Assembly: GCA_023390775.1 (NCBI GenBank)
Contig: JAEWCF010000020.1
Coordinates: 1 to 52,504 of the forward strand
Length of the DNA: 52,504 nucleotides
Source of the DNA: Bacteroidota bacterium
Lineage (GTDB): Bacteria > Bacteroidota > Bacteroidia > Flavobacteriales > Flavobacteriaceae
Reading direction: 5' to 3'
Shown here: in pieces, positions 7,526 through 16,155 of the stretch
Numbering within the stretch: position 1 is the stretch's first letter
Layout: each line of letters starts with the position of its first letter
Program-made: the position numbers and the translations under genes
The notes under the pieces: model-generated
Databases searched by the model: none
The model's input: the letters and a program-made list of their open reading frames with translations, nothing else
What the model was told of the DNA's origin: nothing

Positions 7526-8233
7526 ATGGCCATTTCGTTCCGAAACCTTTTTCTTGCCTCGGCGTTCATTTCACTCCTGTCCATTTTTGTCATTGCATCG
7601 TGCTCGAGCGATGACTCCGATGGGGTGTCACTAAGTGATTCGGCCGAAGCCATCGCCGAATACGACAACACCAATTTCGGGCTGTACAAGGGAATTTTCG
7701 TGGGTTCGTCGGGCGTCGTGGAAATCAATATCGCAAACGACGGCGAAGTGAACGCAATGATGGTCATCGATGGCCGGAAGTATAATTTCAGCACGGATCA
7801 ATCGGTTCCCCTGGGCCAGCCAATCGAAAACCTAACGTTCACGAGCGGAGACAATTCGTTTGATTTCAGCGTCACCGAGACCGGACAAAACCCTCAGATA
7901 TCCAACATCGACATCCAGGGCCACCCTAACCCCGCGACCGAGATCCTGAAGGAGTACTCGACCCTTCATGTGAAGTGTTTCCAGGGAACATTTTCGGGTG
8001 ATGACGCGGGTGTTTTCAACATGGTCCAGATCGGGGAGGAATTCTACGGGATTGCACGTCCCACCGGCACGACCGAATCGCTTTGGATCAATGCCCAGAT
8101 TTCGGGCACGGCCCTCACGGGAGCCTTCGAGGGCGGGACGTTTTCGGGAAACCTCAATGGAAATACGCTCAGCGGAACCTGGGCCAACAGTTTTGCCGAG
8201 ACGGGAACCTGGACCGGCAAACGCAAACTTTAA
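7526..8233 (+). CDS. Secreted lipoprotein of unknown function (tandem paralogue 1)
   Basis: The 235-residue product has a lipoprotein signal peptide ending in the lipobox VIASC (lipidated C26). SSDDSD follows the cysteine, consistent with the acidic tag that sends flavobacterial lipoproteins to the cell surface. The mature part is Gly/Ser/Thr/Asn-rich and predicted mostly beta, with repeated strand-turn patterns such as GGTFSGNLNGNTLSGTW. I recognise no catalytic motif. It aligns along its whole length with the next gene (shared EYDNTNFG/EYNDSNFG, NDGEV, LTFTSG-NNSFDF), so the pair arose by duplication. The two genes are 21 bases apart and surely co-transcribed. Confidence 0.85.
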   Translation: MAISFRNLFLASAFISLLSIFVIASCSSDDSDGVSLSDSAEAIAEYDNTNFGLYKGIFVGSSGVVEINIANDGEVNAMMVIDGRKYNFSTDQSVPLGQPIENLTFTSGDNSFDFSVTETGQNPQISNIDIQGHPNPATEILKEYSTLHVKCFQGTFSGDDAGVFNMVQIGEEFYGIARPTGTTESLWINAQISGTALTGAFEGGTFSGNLNGNTLSGTWANSFAETGTWTGKRKL

Positions 8234-8254
8234 TAACCAAAACCAAATCTGATA

Positions 8255-8965
8255 ATGAAAAAGTTATTCCTTCTGGCCCTCATCACCTTTATGACGGCCT
8301 GCTCTTCAAGTGATGACGACAACAATAATCCGCCCGTGACATCCGATGTGGACAATTCCGGCCTTTCCATGGTCCCCGATGCCGTAATCGAATACAACGA
8401 CAGCAATTTCGGGTATTACAAGGGCGTCATAACGGGATCGTCGGGCAATATCGAGCTCAATCTTTACAATGACGGCGAGGTTTGGGCGAAAGTGGTCCTC
8501 GACGGCGTGACCTATAATTTTACGACCACCGAAACCGCAAACCTGAACGAAGCGGTCTCCGGGCTCACATTTACGAGCGGAAACAATTCATTTGATTTTA
8601 ACGTGGCGGCCGACGGGACCAACCCGATGATCACCAACCTGAACCTTGAGAACCATCCCTTCGCCTTTGCCGAAATCATCAAGGAATACTCGGATGCACT
8701 GGTGCGCGCTTATGAAGGGACGTTCAACGGCGACAGCAGCGGCACTTTCAATGTGCTGCGCATCGAAAATATGCTGTACGGCCTGGCACAGGTCAATGGA
8801 GCCGAGGATTCGACCTGGGTCGAGGGCAGCATCGGCACGAACCTGCACATCGACGGCGATATCGAGGACGGCACTTTCAACGGATTCGTCAACGGCTCCA
8901 TCCTCTACGGAAGCTGGCAAACCTCGGATGAGAACGGCGAATGGACCACGACCCGGTCGTTGTAA
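8255..8965 (+). CDS. Secreted lipoprotein of unknown function (tandem paralogue 2)
   Basis: The 236-residue product carries a lipoprotein signal peptide with lipobox FMTAC (C16) and an SSSDDDNN surface-export tag. It is the second member of a tandem duplicate. Conserved blocks with the upstream gene include SNFGYYKG, SSGNIEL, NDGEVWAKVVLDG, LTFTSGNNSFDF, EIIKEYSD and YEGTFNGDSSGTFNV. The C-terminal half has two strand-turn units around GTF motifs (FEGTF/YEGTF and DGTFNGFVNGS), suggesting internal similarity as well. Its role is unknown; a surface-exposed beta-sandwich or barrel-like domain is a guess. A terminator follows. Confidence 0.85.
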   Translation: MKKLFLLALITFMTACSSSDDDNNNPPVTSDVDNSGLSMVPDAVIEYNDSNFGYYKGVITGSSGNIELNLYNDGEVWAKVVLDGVTYNFTTTETANLNEAVSGLTFTSGNNSFDFNVAADGTNPMITNLNLENHPFAFAEIIKEYSDALVRAYEGTFNGDSSGTFNVLRIENMLYGLAQVNGAEDSTWVEGSIGTNLHIDGDIEDGTFNGFVNGSILYGSWQTSDENGEWTTTRSL

Positions 8966-8981
8966 ATATCCTTCACAACAA

Positions 8982-9021
8982 ATCGGCACCGCATGCGTTA
9001 ATGTGGTGCCGATCTTTTTTT
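8982..9021 (+). terminator. Terminator after the lipoprotein pair
   Basis: ATCGGCACC (8982-8990) pairs with GGTGCCGAT (9005-9013), followed by a run of eight T residues. It separates the lipoprotein operon from rpoD. Confidence 0.85.
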
Positions 9022-9095
9022 TGCCTTGTTTGTAACAAAAAGTGATGGCCTTGCGTAGAACATCGGTATCCCCTAAAAAAATCTAATTCCCATAC

Positions 9096-9959
9096 ATGAG
9101 ACAACTTAAAATTACCAAGCAGGTAACCAACCGTGAAACTGCTTCCCTGGACAAGTACCTGCAAGAAATAGGAAAAGTTGACCTTATCACCGCCGACGAA
9201 GAGGTGGAACTCGCACAAAGAATCAAAGCCGGAGATCAAAAAGCACTGGAAAAGCTTACCAAGGCCAACCTGCGTTTCGTGGTTTCGGTTGCCAAACAGT
9301 ACCAGAACCAGGGACTTACCCTTCCTGATTTGATCAACGAAGGAAACCTTGGCCTGATCAAGGCTGCGCAACGATTTGACGAGACCCGCGGTTTCAAATT
9401 CATTTCGTATGCGGTTTGGTGGATCCGCCAGTCGATCCTCCAGGCCCTCGCCGAACAGTCGCGTATTGTCCGCCTCCCGCTCAACAAGATCGGGTCGATC
9501 AACAAGATCAACAAGATGTACGCGCTTTTGGAGCAGTCCAACGAGCGCCCGCCGTCTGCAGAGGAGATCGCGAAGGAACTGGACATGACCGTGAACGACG
9601 TCAAGGAGAGCATGAAGAATTCCGGCCGCCATCTTTCAATGGATGCGCCTCTGGTTGAAGGTGAAGATTCAAACCTTTACGACGTGCTTCGTTCGGGCGA
9701 ATCGCCAAACCCGGACCGCGAATTGATCCACGAGTCGCTTCGCACCGAAATCGAGCGATCGCTTGAGACACTGACCCCTCGCGAGGCCGATGTGGTAAGG
9801 CTTTACTTCGGGTTGGGCGACCAGCATCCTATGACTTTGGAGGAAATCGGCGAGACTTTTGACCTGACCCGAGAGCGTGTCCGCCAGATCAAGGAAAAGG
9901 CGATCCGCAGGTTGAAACACACCTCCCGAAGCAAGATCCTCAAGACTTATCTGGGTTAA
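9096..9959 (+). CDS. rpoD: Primary sigma factor RpoD (sigma-70/sigma-A, Bacteroidota type)
   Basis: The 287-residue product is the short primary sigma factor of Bacteroidota. It lacks the long acidic region 1.1 and non-conserved region of E. coli sigma-70. Region 1.2 is SLDKYLQEIGKVDLITADEE, and region 2 includes LRFVVSVAKQYQNQGL, DLINEGNLGLIKAAQRFD and FKFISYAVWWIRQSI. Region 3 follows, and region 4 is MTLEEIGETFDLTRERVRQI, which contacts the -33 element. The TAnnTTTG boxes noted elsewhere in this window are its expected targets. It is transcribed alone between two terminators. Confidence 0.96.
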   Translation: MRQLKITKQVTNRETASLDKYLQEIGKVDLITADEEVELAQRIKAGDQKALEKLTKANLRFVVSVAKQYQNQGLTLPDLINEGNLGLIKAAQRFDETRGFKFISYAVWWIRQSILQALAEQSRIVRLPLNKIGSINKINKMYALLEQSNERPPSAEEIAKELDMTVNDVKESMKNSGRHLSMDAPLVEGEDSNLYDVLRSGESPNPDRELIHESLRTEIERSLETLTPREADVVRLYFGLGDQHPMTLEEIGETFDLTRERVRQIKEKAIRRLKHTSRSKILKTYLG

Positions 9960-10080
9960 TTTTCCCAAAATTTTGGTCTAAAATTGTAAAATTTACGTAT
10001 GTTTGGATTTTGGGAACAGAATTTGAACTCTACATAGCACAACAGTCTGATTAACTGTTCGTTTTTTGATTGATGATTGA

Positions 10081-10112
10081 AACTCCGGCTGATTACCGGA
10101 GTTTTGTTTTTT
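10081..10112 (+). terminator. Rho-independent terminator downstream of rpoD
   Basis: AACTCCGG pairs with CCGGAGTT across a seven-base loop and is followed by a T-rich run. It lies 122 bases after the rpoD stop codon. Confidence 0.75.
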
Positions 10113-10263
10113 ACATACATAGGTCATCAATGCTACACTTCGTTGCGCATACCTGAAGCCCACCGGGCTTCCTCCTTTTAATTTCAAATGGTCAGTTCGC
10201 ATTAGGAAATCCATTCCATTATGGATATTGGTTCATGCTCGGGTACCGGAGTTTTGTTTTTTA
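10094..10263. repeat. Twenty-base direct repeat derived from a terminator
   Basis: The 20 bases at 10094-10113 (right arm of the rpoD terminator plus its T-run) recur exactly at 10244-10263, 150 bases later. The second copy lacks a full left arm (GGTACC rather than CTCCGG before it). Between them is non-coding sequence with a small palindrome (GAAGCCCACCGGGCTTC, around 10152). Confidence 0.75.
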
Positions 10264-10512
10264 TAATAGTGACGAATGTCGCACGTCGAATGTCGAAAGT
10301 CAAAAAAGCAAAGTCCAAAGACGAAAGGCCTAATATGGCAAATTAGCCCCTATGTTAATGGACTGGATCTATCCATAGTAACGTTCCATTTATGTTTAAA
10401 TGGCTGACCACATAGTATAATGATTAAACGAAATCAAACTGACAGCTGACAACTGAATGCTATCAAGTACTGAAGACTGATGACTGATGACCGACGACTG
10501 ACGACTGATTAG
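10264..10512. repeat. Gene-free stretch with degenerate short-word repeats before rpe
   Basis: The rpoD-rpe gap (9960-10536) has no gene. Two patches show stuttering words: about 10269-10328 repeats variants of ACGAATGTCG, and about 10439-10510 repeats variants of CTGACAACTGA and GACTGATGA. The rest is unremarkable. The second patch abuts the rpe promoter box. It resembles, in reverse complement, the AGCTATC patch at 25889-25921 (shared CTGACAGCTGA). Confidence 0.65.
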
Positions 10513-10520
10513 TATCTTTG
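10513..10520 (+). promoter_or_regulatory. Promoter -7 box of rpe
   Basis: TATCTTTG is an exact TAnnTTTG match 17 bases before the rpe ATG. The CTGA-type word repeats run right up to it. Confidence 0.6.
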
Positions 10521-10536
10521 CCCCAAACAACACACT

Positions 10537-11193
10537 ATGCAAACTTTAATTGCCCCATCGGTCCTCGCCGCCGATTTTGCCAATCTCCAACGGGATATTG
10601 AAATGGTCAATGCCAGCGACGCCGACTGGTTCCACATCGACATCATGGACGGCGTTTTCGTGCCTAACATTTCCTTTGGAATGCCGGTGCTGGAAGCTAT
10701 CGGGAAACACGCCAAAAAGCCCCTCGACGTCCACCTGATGATCGTTGATCCGGACCGGTACATCAAGACCTTTGCAGCACTGAACGCCGCCGTTTTGACG
10801 GTTCATTTCGAAGCCTGCACCCATTTGCACCGGACACTCCAAGCCATTCGGGCCGAAGGCATGAAGGCAGGCGTGGCGCTCAATCCGCATACTCCCGTGT
10901 CGGTTTTGGAAGACATCATTGCAGACATCGACCTGGTTTGCGTAATGAGCGTCAACCCGGGTTTCGGCGGGCAATCCTTTATCGAGAATACCTATGAAAA
11001 AGTCCGACGGCTCAAGGCGCTTGTAACTGAGAAAAGGTCCAATGCCATGATCGAAATTGACGGCGGCGTCACAAACAAAAACGCAAAGCAACTGGCATCG
11101 GCCGGAGCGGACGTTCTCGTGGCCGGAAATTTCGTGTTCCGGGCCGATGACCCGACGGCGACCATCCGCGACCTGAGAAATATGCTCGCATAA
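10537..11193 (+). CDS. rpe: Ribulose-phosphate 3-epimerase
   Basis: It interconverts D-ribulose 5-phosphate and D-xylulose 5-phosphate in the pentose phosphate pathway. The 218-residue TIM barrel shows family signatures: PSVLAADFANL, WFHIDIMDGVFVPNISFG with metal ligands His and Asp, LDVHLMI, VMSVNPGFGGQSFI and IEIDGGV. Length matches the family. It has its own promoter and a strong terminator, so it is monocistronic; no other pentose phosphate gene is adjacent. Confidence 0.97.
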   Translation: MQTLIAPSVLAADFANLQRDIEMVNASDADWFHIDIMDGVFVPNISFGMPVLEAIGKHAKKPLDVHLMIVDPDRYIKTFAALNAAVLTVHFEACTHLHRTLQAIRAEGMKAGVALNPHTPVSVLEDIIADIDLVCVMSVNPGFGGQSFIENTYEKVRRLKALVTEKRSNAMIEIDGGVTNKNAKQLASAGADVLVAGNFVFRADDPTATIRDLRNMLA

Positions 11194-11195
11194 AA

Positions 11196-11218
11196 AAAGC
11201 CACCTTTTGGGTGGCTTT
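11196..11218. terminator. Bidirectional terminator between rpe and the T9SS cargo gene
   Basis: AAAGCCACC and GGTGGCTTT form a nine-pair stem with a five-base loop. T-rich sequence follows on the plus strand and a T-run (complement of the seven A) on the minus strand, so it can serve both converging genes. Confidence 0.85.
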
Positions 11219-11237
11219 CATTTTCTTGGTGCAAAGA

Positions 11238-12302
11238 TTATTTCTTGATGAACTTCTTCACCGCAACCTCGTTGCCCGATTTGACCTGCAGCAGGTAGTG
11301 GCCCGGTGCAAGGTCGGAGACATTGATGGTTTCAAAACCCGATGTAATCGTGCGCACGGTGCGCCCTGCAATGTCGATGATTGCCATTGAATCGGCGGTA
11401 ACATCCGTTGGCAAACTAACGTTCAAGTTGCTTCCAACCGGGTTTGGATAAACCGAAATTTTAGCCGAAAACGAATTGTTTGCAACGGCCAGGTTTACCT
11501 CTCCGGAGATTTTGAACGGCACTTCCTGGTTGAAGTCGGGAGCCGTGGAGGGATTTCCGGAATCAACGAGCGGCGCCCAACCCAAAACGGCCGGAACTGT
11601 TGTCGTTGCGATTACGTTTTGCTTGCCATTGGCACCCGGAAGCCCGCGGATTCCCTGGATCGTCACCGGAGGAACAAACAGGGCTCCATCGTTGGCGGCG
11701 TGCACCTGGAAAACTACCCAGTAAGTTCCGGGATCCAGAGTTACGGCGAGGTCGCCCACAAATCGGTAAATCTTGCGGGTAGTTCCCTGAACGGTACCCG
11801 GCGATGGCGTGGTCGTGTTGAAAATCCTGTACATCAGGGCATCGCCGCTTGCATTGACGTTCAATACATTTGTCGTCATGTTTCCGGCGACCAAAGTACC
11901 TCCATTTTGCGGATCGCCGTTAAAAACCTGGATGCGCAAAGCGTCGATAGGCAATCCGAGCCCCGTGAAGCCGGTCTGGTATCCAAAAAATTCAAATTGG
12001 GTAATCGCCCACTGCTCGCCCGCAGGTACGGTAAAATCGTCCGCCAGCTGGAAATTCACGGTGTTTGCCGTGTTGTAGATCGCACTGTATCCCGCGTTGG
12101 TGTTGGATTCGGTGGTATTGCCGGCCTCGCTTTGGGCCTCGCTCCAGGTATATCCGGTGGGTGCCGCAACGCCGCTGGCGGTAGTTGGCCCCGTGGAGAG
12201 TCCGCCGTTGTCGTAGATTTGTGCCGACACGGACGATCCGGCCAACAGGGCGCCCAGGCATACCATGCCCTTCATGCCCGAAAAAGTAATTTTCTGAATC
12301 AT
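11238..12302 (-). CDS. Secreted protein with T9SS type A C-terminal sorting domain
   Basis: Starting at the ATG at 12302, the product has 354 residues. It has a signal peptide ending around SSVSAQ and a beta-rich body of about 250 residues with no motif I can name (segments such as YTWSEAQSEAGN, FQLADDFTVPAGEQW and GTYWVVFQVHA). The C terminus is a clear T9SS type A sorting domain: ISVYPNPVGSNLNVSLP, IIDIAGRTVRT, NVSDLAPGHYLLQV and a basic KKFIKK end. The protein is therefore exported by Sec, then moved across the outer membrane by the type IX system and cleaved or attached. A longer reading frame from 12374 would place 24 residues before the signal peptide and is rejected. Confidence 0.85.
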   Translation of the reverse strand: MIQKITFSGMKGMVCLGALLAGSSVSAQIYDNGGLSTGPTTASGVAAPTGYTWSEAQSEAGNTTESNTNAGYSAIYNTANTVNFQLADDFTVPAGEQWAITQFEFFGYQTGFTGLGLPIDALRIQVFNGDPQNGGTLVAGNMTTNVLNVNASGDALMYRIFNTTTPSPGTVQGTTRKIYRFVGDLAVTLDPGTYWVVFQVHAANDGALFVPPVTIQGIRGLPGANGKQNVIATTTVPAVLGWAPLVDSGNPSTAPDFNQEVPFKISGEVNLAVANNSFSAKISVYPNPVGSNLNVSLPTDVTADSMAIIDIAGRTVRTITSGFETINVSDLAPGHYLLQVKSGNEVAVKKFIKK

Positions 12303-12399
12303 AGTTGTTATGGTTTTAATTTCTCCGAAATATACAAAGAAACCTATGCGAAAAACATCGATCGCAACCCACATATGAACAACGATGTTGACAATTTAT

Positions 12400-13233
12400 T
12401 CAGAGCGCATCGTGGTGATCGGGATCGAAATTGATCATCCGCCTCACGTTTTCATAAAGTTCTGGGAATTCACGGCTAAAGCGCGAAGGCGTCTCGAAAA
12501 AGTGCTCAAGGATCACGGCCAGGAACTCAAATTGATTGGTATAGGCGTAAATCCGGAAGTATTCCGAATCAACCAACCTCTTTGCGTTCGGCGGATGCGT
12601 CACCTCGCGAATGATCGCGTGGTATCGGTCGGCGAAGATCGATGCACTGGCATCCCTGCTGTTGAGCCCGTGGTAATGCAGCGCATGGGTAAATTCGTGG
12701 ATGCCGAGATTGAGGTTATCGGAACCCTCCGCCATTCCCTGCTGGAAATGCTCCCATGAAAAGACGATTGCGCCCAATTGCGGATTGAACTCACCCTTGT
12801 GTTCCGCATCGCTGATGGTGGACCTGTAGGACCCGGGATAGACGATGATTCGCTCAAAAGCGCGGGTGCGGTAATGCCTCATGCCAAAGGTAAGCATCAC
12901 GTACGTCGAGGCAATCAGGATCCTGACGCGGTCATCGATGACCTGCCCTCCCTGCCCGTGAATCGGATAAGTGACGATAAAAGTGGCGACCCGGTGTTCA
13001 AAATAGCGCTTCCTGCGCGCCGACAGCCTTCGGTAGAAAGCAAATTCCTGCCGGAGCACCGAAGTTTGCCCGGCCGATAACTTTTTCCTGAGTGGATAAA
13101 AATGAACATAGATCGGTTTACCCGTGACCATGATGTAAAGCGGCTCCACCGCAATATTGAGGAACCGGTATAGGAACAGGGCGCCGCTCAGCCCCATGAT
13201 CAAAAGCAATCCGATCCCCGAAATATCTTCCAT
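12400..13233 (-). CDS. MtfA-like zinc-dependent peptidase (M90 family)
   Basis: The 277-residue product has one N-terminal membrane helix (residues 5-25) and an MtfA-type catalytic domain. The zinc site is HEFTH at 179-183 within NLGIHEFTHALHYHG. The helix distinguishes it from cytosolic E. coli MtfA, which binds the Mlc repressor. The ATG at 13233 (MEDISGIGLLL) is preferred over a GTG 11 codons upstream because it places the hydrophobic helix at the N terminus. No Mlc partner is nearby, so the physiological substrate is open. It is divergent from egtD. Confidence 0.85.
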   Translation of the reverse strand: MEDISGIGLLLIMGLSGALFLYRFLNIAVEPLYIMVTGKPIYVHFYPLRKKLSAGQTSVLRQEFAFYRRLSARRKRYFEHRVATFIVTYPIHGQGGQVIDDRVRILIASTYVMLTFGMRHYRTRAFERIIVYPGSYRSTISDAEHKGEFNPQLGAIVFSWEHFQQGMAEGSDNLNLGIHEFTHALHYHGLNSRDASASIFADRYHAIIREVTHPPNAKRLVDSEYFRIYAYTNQFEFLAVILEHFFETPSRFSREFPELYENVRRMINFDPDHHDAL

Positions 13234-13338
13234 CGGGCCAATATACCAAAATTGCGACGGGTCCACAGTTCTTAATATTAAAATAAAGCGGGCGCGTCAT
13301 TGGGCGATTTAAACTAATTTTAAGTTTTACTCCACCCC

Positions 13339-14313
13339 ATGGCAACGACCGCGCTGAAAATCGATCGGAAAAAATCAGGAAATCCATTTCTCGACGATGT
13401 CCATGAAGGTCTAAGTGCCGCTGCGAAATACATTCCTCCCAAATATTTTTATGATGCCGAAGGCGACCGGCTGTTTTCCAAAATCATGGGACTGCCGGAA
13501 TATTACCTCACGCGGACCGAACAGGGGATCCTGACCAATTACCGATCTGAAATCCTGCGCAACTTTAATGACGGCGGATCCTTCGACCTTGTCGAACTTG
13601 GCGCGGGCGACGGGTTCAAGACGAAAATATTGTTGCGACATTTCACGGAGCGGGATGCGCATTTTCGCTATGTGCCCATCGATATATCCAACCATGCGCT
13701 AAGCGGCCTCACCAGATCAATTGCTGCCGAATTCCCGGACCTCGAGGTAGCACCGGTTCCTGGCGAATATTTTCGGGCGCTCCATTCCCTGCAAGGCTCA
13801 ACCGCCCGAAAAGCGGTTTTGTTCCTGGGCGCCAGCATCGGAAACTTCACATTTGACCAGGCATTGCATTTCCTCCGGGACCTGCGCGAAACCCTTAACC
13901 AAGGCGATCAGGTTTTGATCGGTTTCGACCTCAAAAAGAACCCCCGGGAAATTCTGGCCGCCTACAACGATTCGCAGGGGGTCACCCGGGATTTCAACCT
14001 CAATCTGCTGAAACGGATCAACCGCGAACTCGGCGCCGACTTTACCCTCTCACAATTTGAACATTACCCGCTGTACGATCCGCAAACCGGGGAAGCCAAG
14101 AGCTTCCTGGTGAGCAAGTGCGCCCAAGAGGTAGCGGTTCCACAACTTGGCAAAACATTCCATTTTGAGGATGGCGAGACGATCCACACCGAAATCTCAC
14201 GTAAATATTCGCTATCCGAAATCGCGCTTCTCGCCGAACTGGCGGGATTCAGCCCTGTTCAAAATTTCACCGATCCCAAAAACCGTTTCGTGGACGCGCT
14301 ATGGAAATGCTGA
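13339..14313 (+). CDS. egtD: L-histidine N(alpha)-methyltransferase EgtD
   Basis: EgtD methylates histidine three times with S-adenosylmethionine to make hercynine, the first step of ergothioneine synthesis. The 324-residue product matches the family in length. Diagnostic segments are YFYDAEGDRLFSKIMGLPEY (36-55), YYLTRTE, the SAM-binding loop VELGAGDGFKT (85-95), LGASIGNF and LIGFDLKK. It overlaps the egtB start by 13 bases, so the two are translationally coupled. No egtA, egtC or egtE is seen in the window. Confidence 0.93.
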   Translation: MATTALKIDRKKSGNPFLDDVHEGLSAAAKYIPPKYFYDAEGDRLFSKIMGLPEYYLTRTEQGILTNYRSEILRNFNDGGSFDLVELGAGDGFKTKILLRHFTERDAHFRYVPIDISNHALSGLTRSIAAEFPDLEVAPVPGEYFRALHSLQGSTARKAVLFLGASIGNFTFDQALHFLRDLRETLNQGDQVLIGFDLKKNPREILAAYNDSQGVTRDFNLNLLKRINRELGADFTLSQFEHYPLYDPQTGEAKSFLVSKCAQEVAVPQLGKTFHFEDGETIHTEISRKYSLSEIALLAELAGFSPVQNFTDPKNRFVDALWKC

Positions 14314-15461
14314 CGGAAAATGCTGCCTTGTTGTATGAAAAGGTCAGGGAACGATCGGTCGCGATCTGCGCTCCCCTGCTCACCGAGGATTATGTTGTTC
14401 AGCCGATAGTGGATGTCAGCCCCCCGAAATGGCATTTGGGCCATACAACCTGGTTCTTCGAGCGCTTCCTCTTGGCAAGGCATCTCAAGAATTACGAACT
14501 TTTCGATCCGCAGTACGAATACGTATTTAACAGCTATTACGAAAGCGTTGGCGCGCGGGTCATTCGTACCGACAGGGGAAACCTGACAAGGCCCTCTGTG
14601 GAAGATGTGTACCGGTATCGCCGCCATGTGGACCTCGCCATATCACGCTTGCTGGCAGAGCCGGGCAATGCGGAAATCACCTCAATACTTGAATTGGGCC
14701 TGAACCATGAACAGCAACATCAGGAATTGCTGTTAACCGATATAAAGTACATTTTGGGGCACAATCCACTGATGCCTCCCTACGATCGGGATTTTTCCGA
14801 GGCCTCGCAGCAAGCCGATGCAGGAACCATTAACATGAACGAGGGAATTTACGAGATCGGCCATGTTGGAAATGGATTTTGCTTTGACAATGAATTGGGT
14901 CGGCACCGTGTCTTTCTCGAAAGTTATGCAATCGATTCCGCGCTGGTTACCAACGGAGAATACCTCGAATTTATTTCCGACGGAGGATACCGCGATTTCC
15001 GCTTCTGGCTCGCCGAAGGCTGGGACTGGGTCCGTAATAACGCGATCGATTCGCCCATGTATTGGCACCAAATTGGCCAAACCTGGCACCACTACACACT
15101 TTCCGGGCTCAAACCGCTGGATTTGTCAGCCCCTGTCTCGCATATCAGCTATTTCGAGGCATCCGCCTACGCGGCATGGAGAGAAAAACGCCTTCCCACC
15201 GAATTCGAATGGGAAGCGGCTTCCCGCAAATTCAATTGGGGCCAGCGCTGGGAATGGACCTCAAGCGCCTATCTTCGCTACCCCGGTTTCAAGACCGCAC
15301 CGGGCGCCTTGGGTGAATACAACGGCAAATTCATGATCAACCAAATGGTGCTTCGCGGCGCGTCCGTTGCGACACCGCCGGGCCATAGCCGTCACACCTA
15401 CCGCAATTTTTTTCATCCGCACCTTCGTTGGCAGTTCACAGGGATCAGGTTGGCGGAATAG
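14301..15461 (+). CDS. egtB: Ergothioneine biosynthesis sulfoxide synthase EgtB
   Basis: EgtB is a non-haem iron enzyme that joins hercynine to a thiol (gamma-glutamylcysteine or cysteine) with oxygen. The 386-residue product has an N-terminal DinB-like helical domain supplying the three iron-binding histidines, H48 (WHLGH), H136 and H140 (NHEQQH). The C-terminal half is a formylglycine-generating-enzyme-like fold (TNGEYLEFISDGGY; RLPTEFEWEAA; WEWTSSAYLRYPGF; MVLRGASVATPPGH; RNFFHPHLRWQFTGIRLAE). The start is the ATG at 14301; an ATG at 14307 is also possible. The preferred thiol cannot be decided by eye. The downstream C-S lyase must be encoded elsewhere. Confidence 0.93.
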   Translation: MEMLTENAALLYEKVRERSVAICAPLLTEDYVVQPIVDVSPPKWHLGHTTWFFERFLLARHLKNYELFDPQYEYVFNSYYESVGARVIRTDRGNLTRPSVEDVYRYRRHVDLAISRLLAEPGNAEITSILELGLNHEQQHQELLLTDIKYILGHNPLMPPYDRDFSEASQQADAGTINMNEGIYEIGHVGNGFCFDNELGRHRVFLESYAIDSALVTNGEYLEFISDGGYRDFRFWLAEGWDWVRNNAIDSPMYWHQIGQTWHHYTLSGLKPLDLSAPVSHISYFEASAYAAWREKRLPTEFEWEAASRKFNWGQRWEWTSSAYLRYPGFKTAPGALGEYNGKFMINQMVLRGASVATPPGHSRHTYRNFFHPHLRWQFTGIRLAE

Positions 15462-15541
15462 CTGCATTTTGGAGCTATTTCCCGTCATCCGCTTCAATCT
15501 TTTTTTGCTTTAACAAAATATATGGGATTGCCGTAAAAGTG

Positions 15542-15570
15542 ACCTCAAAGGTTTTAGAAACCTTTGAGGT
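15542..15570. repeat. Perfect 13-bp palindrome, dispersed element (compact copy)
   Basis: ACCTCAAAGGTTT and AAACCTTTGAGGT are perfect inverse arms around a three-base spacer. The same arms flank a 41-base core at 40369-40439. It lies 80 bases after egtB and could also act as a weak terminator, although no long T-run follows. Confidence 0.8.
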
Positions 15571-15770
15571 AGAAATTTTGATGGCAAAAAAAGGATTTTC
15601 GCTACTACCGGGGCTAGGACATTTTGGATATAAGATGTAAAATTTGCTTTAGGAGATTCTTGCTTTCAAAGTGTCGATTGCTTCAAACTCACGTCCAATT
15701 CATCGACGGGATCGTGGGTATCCGTAGTAAAGTCATAGTTGTGGACAAGGTGCGCGAATATTTTATAACT

Positions 15771-16136
15771 AAAGCATCTGCTAATCTTCTTAGACATCGA
15801 AATTTCCTGCGGGCATCGCAAAAATCCGAAAGCATCTGCGATGCTTAACATACATTTTCTGAATGCCGTTGGCGGGAAATTTTACCGAGGGAAATTGCGG
15901 ATGAGGTCACTCATCGGGATTTCCTGCGGGAATCGCAGAGCATTGAAATTAAGATGAATTTGAAATAAGAGTTTCAAGCCGTTTAGGTTATTCCATTTCC
16001 AGAGTAGGGATTTCGAAAGGACATAAAGCATCTACGATGCTTCAGGGTCATTCTCTGAATTCAATTGGCAGGAAATTTTACCGAGGGAAACTGCGGATGA
16101 GGTCACTCATCGGGATTCCCTGCGGGCATCCCGCAA
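15771..16136. repeat. 110-bp direct repeat (two full copies, one deleted copy) in a gene-free stretch
   Basis: The stretch 15462-16225 holds no credible gene. A unit at 15829-15938 recurs at 16025-16136 with a constant 196-base offset, no indels and roughly 80% identity; the block from GGAAATTTTACCGAGGG to CATCGGGATT is nearly identical. Each unit begins with the palindrome AGCATC-N3-GATGCT. A third, internally deleted copy is at about 15771-15820 (AAAGCATCTGC then AATTTCCTGCGGGCATCGCA). The units share CTCATCGGGATTC with the 3' part of the neighbouring tRNA-Arg. Confidence 0.8.
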
Positions 16137-16155
16137 AGCTCCGCTTTGAAAATCA

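Noticed and set aside
11619..12434. Plus-strand frame of 271 codons opposite the T9SS cargo gene
   Set aside because: The minus strand has a signal peptide and a textbook T9SS sorting domain; the plus frame has neither motif nor promoter.
15428..15851. Small frames of 60-74 codons in the gap after egtB
   Set aside because: They overlap each other and the repeat elements, have no start context or conserved feature and vary with the repeat copies.
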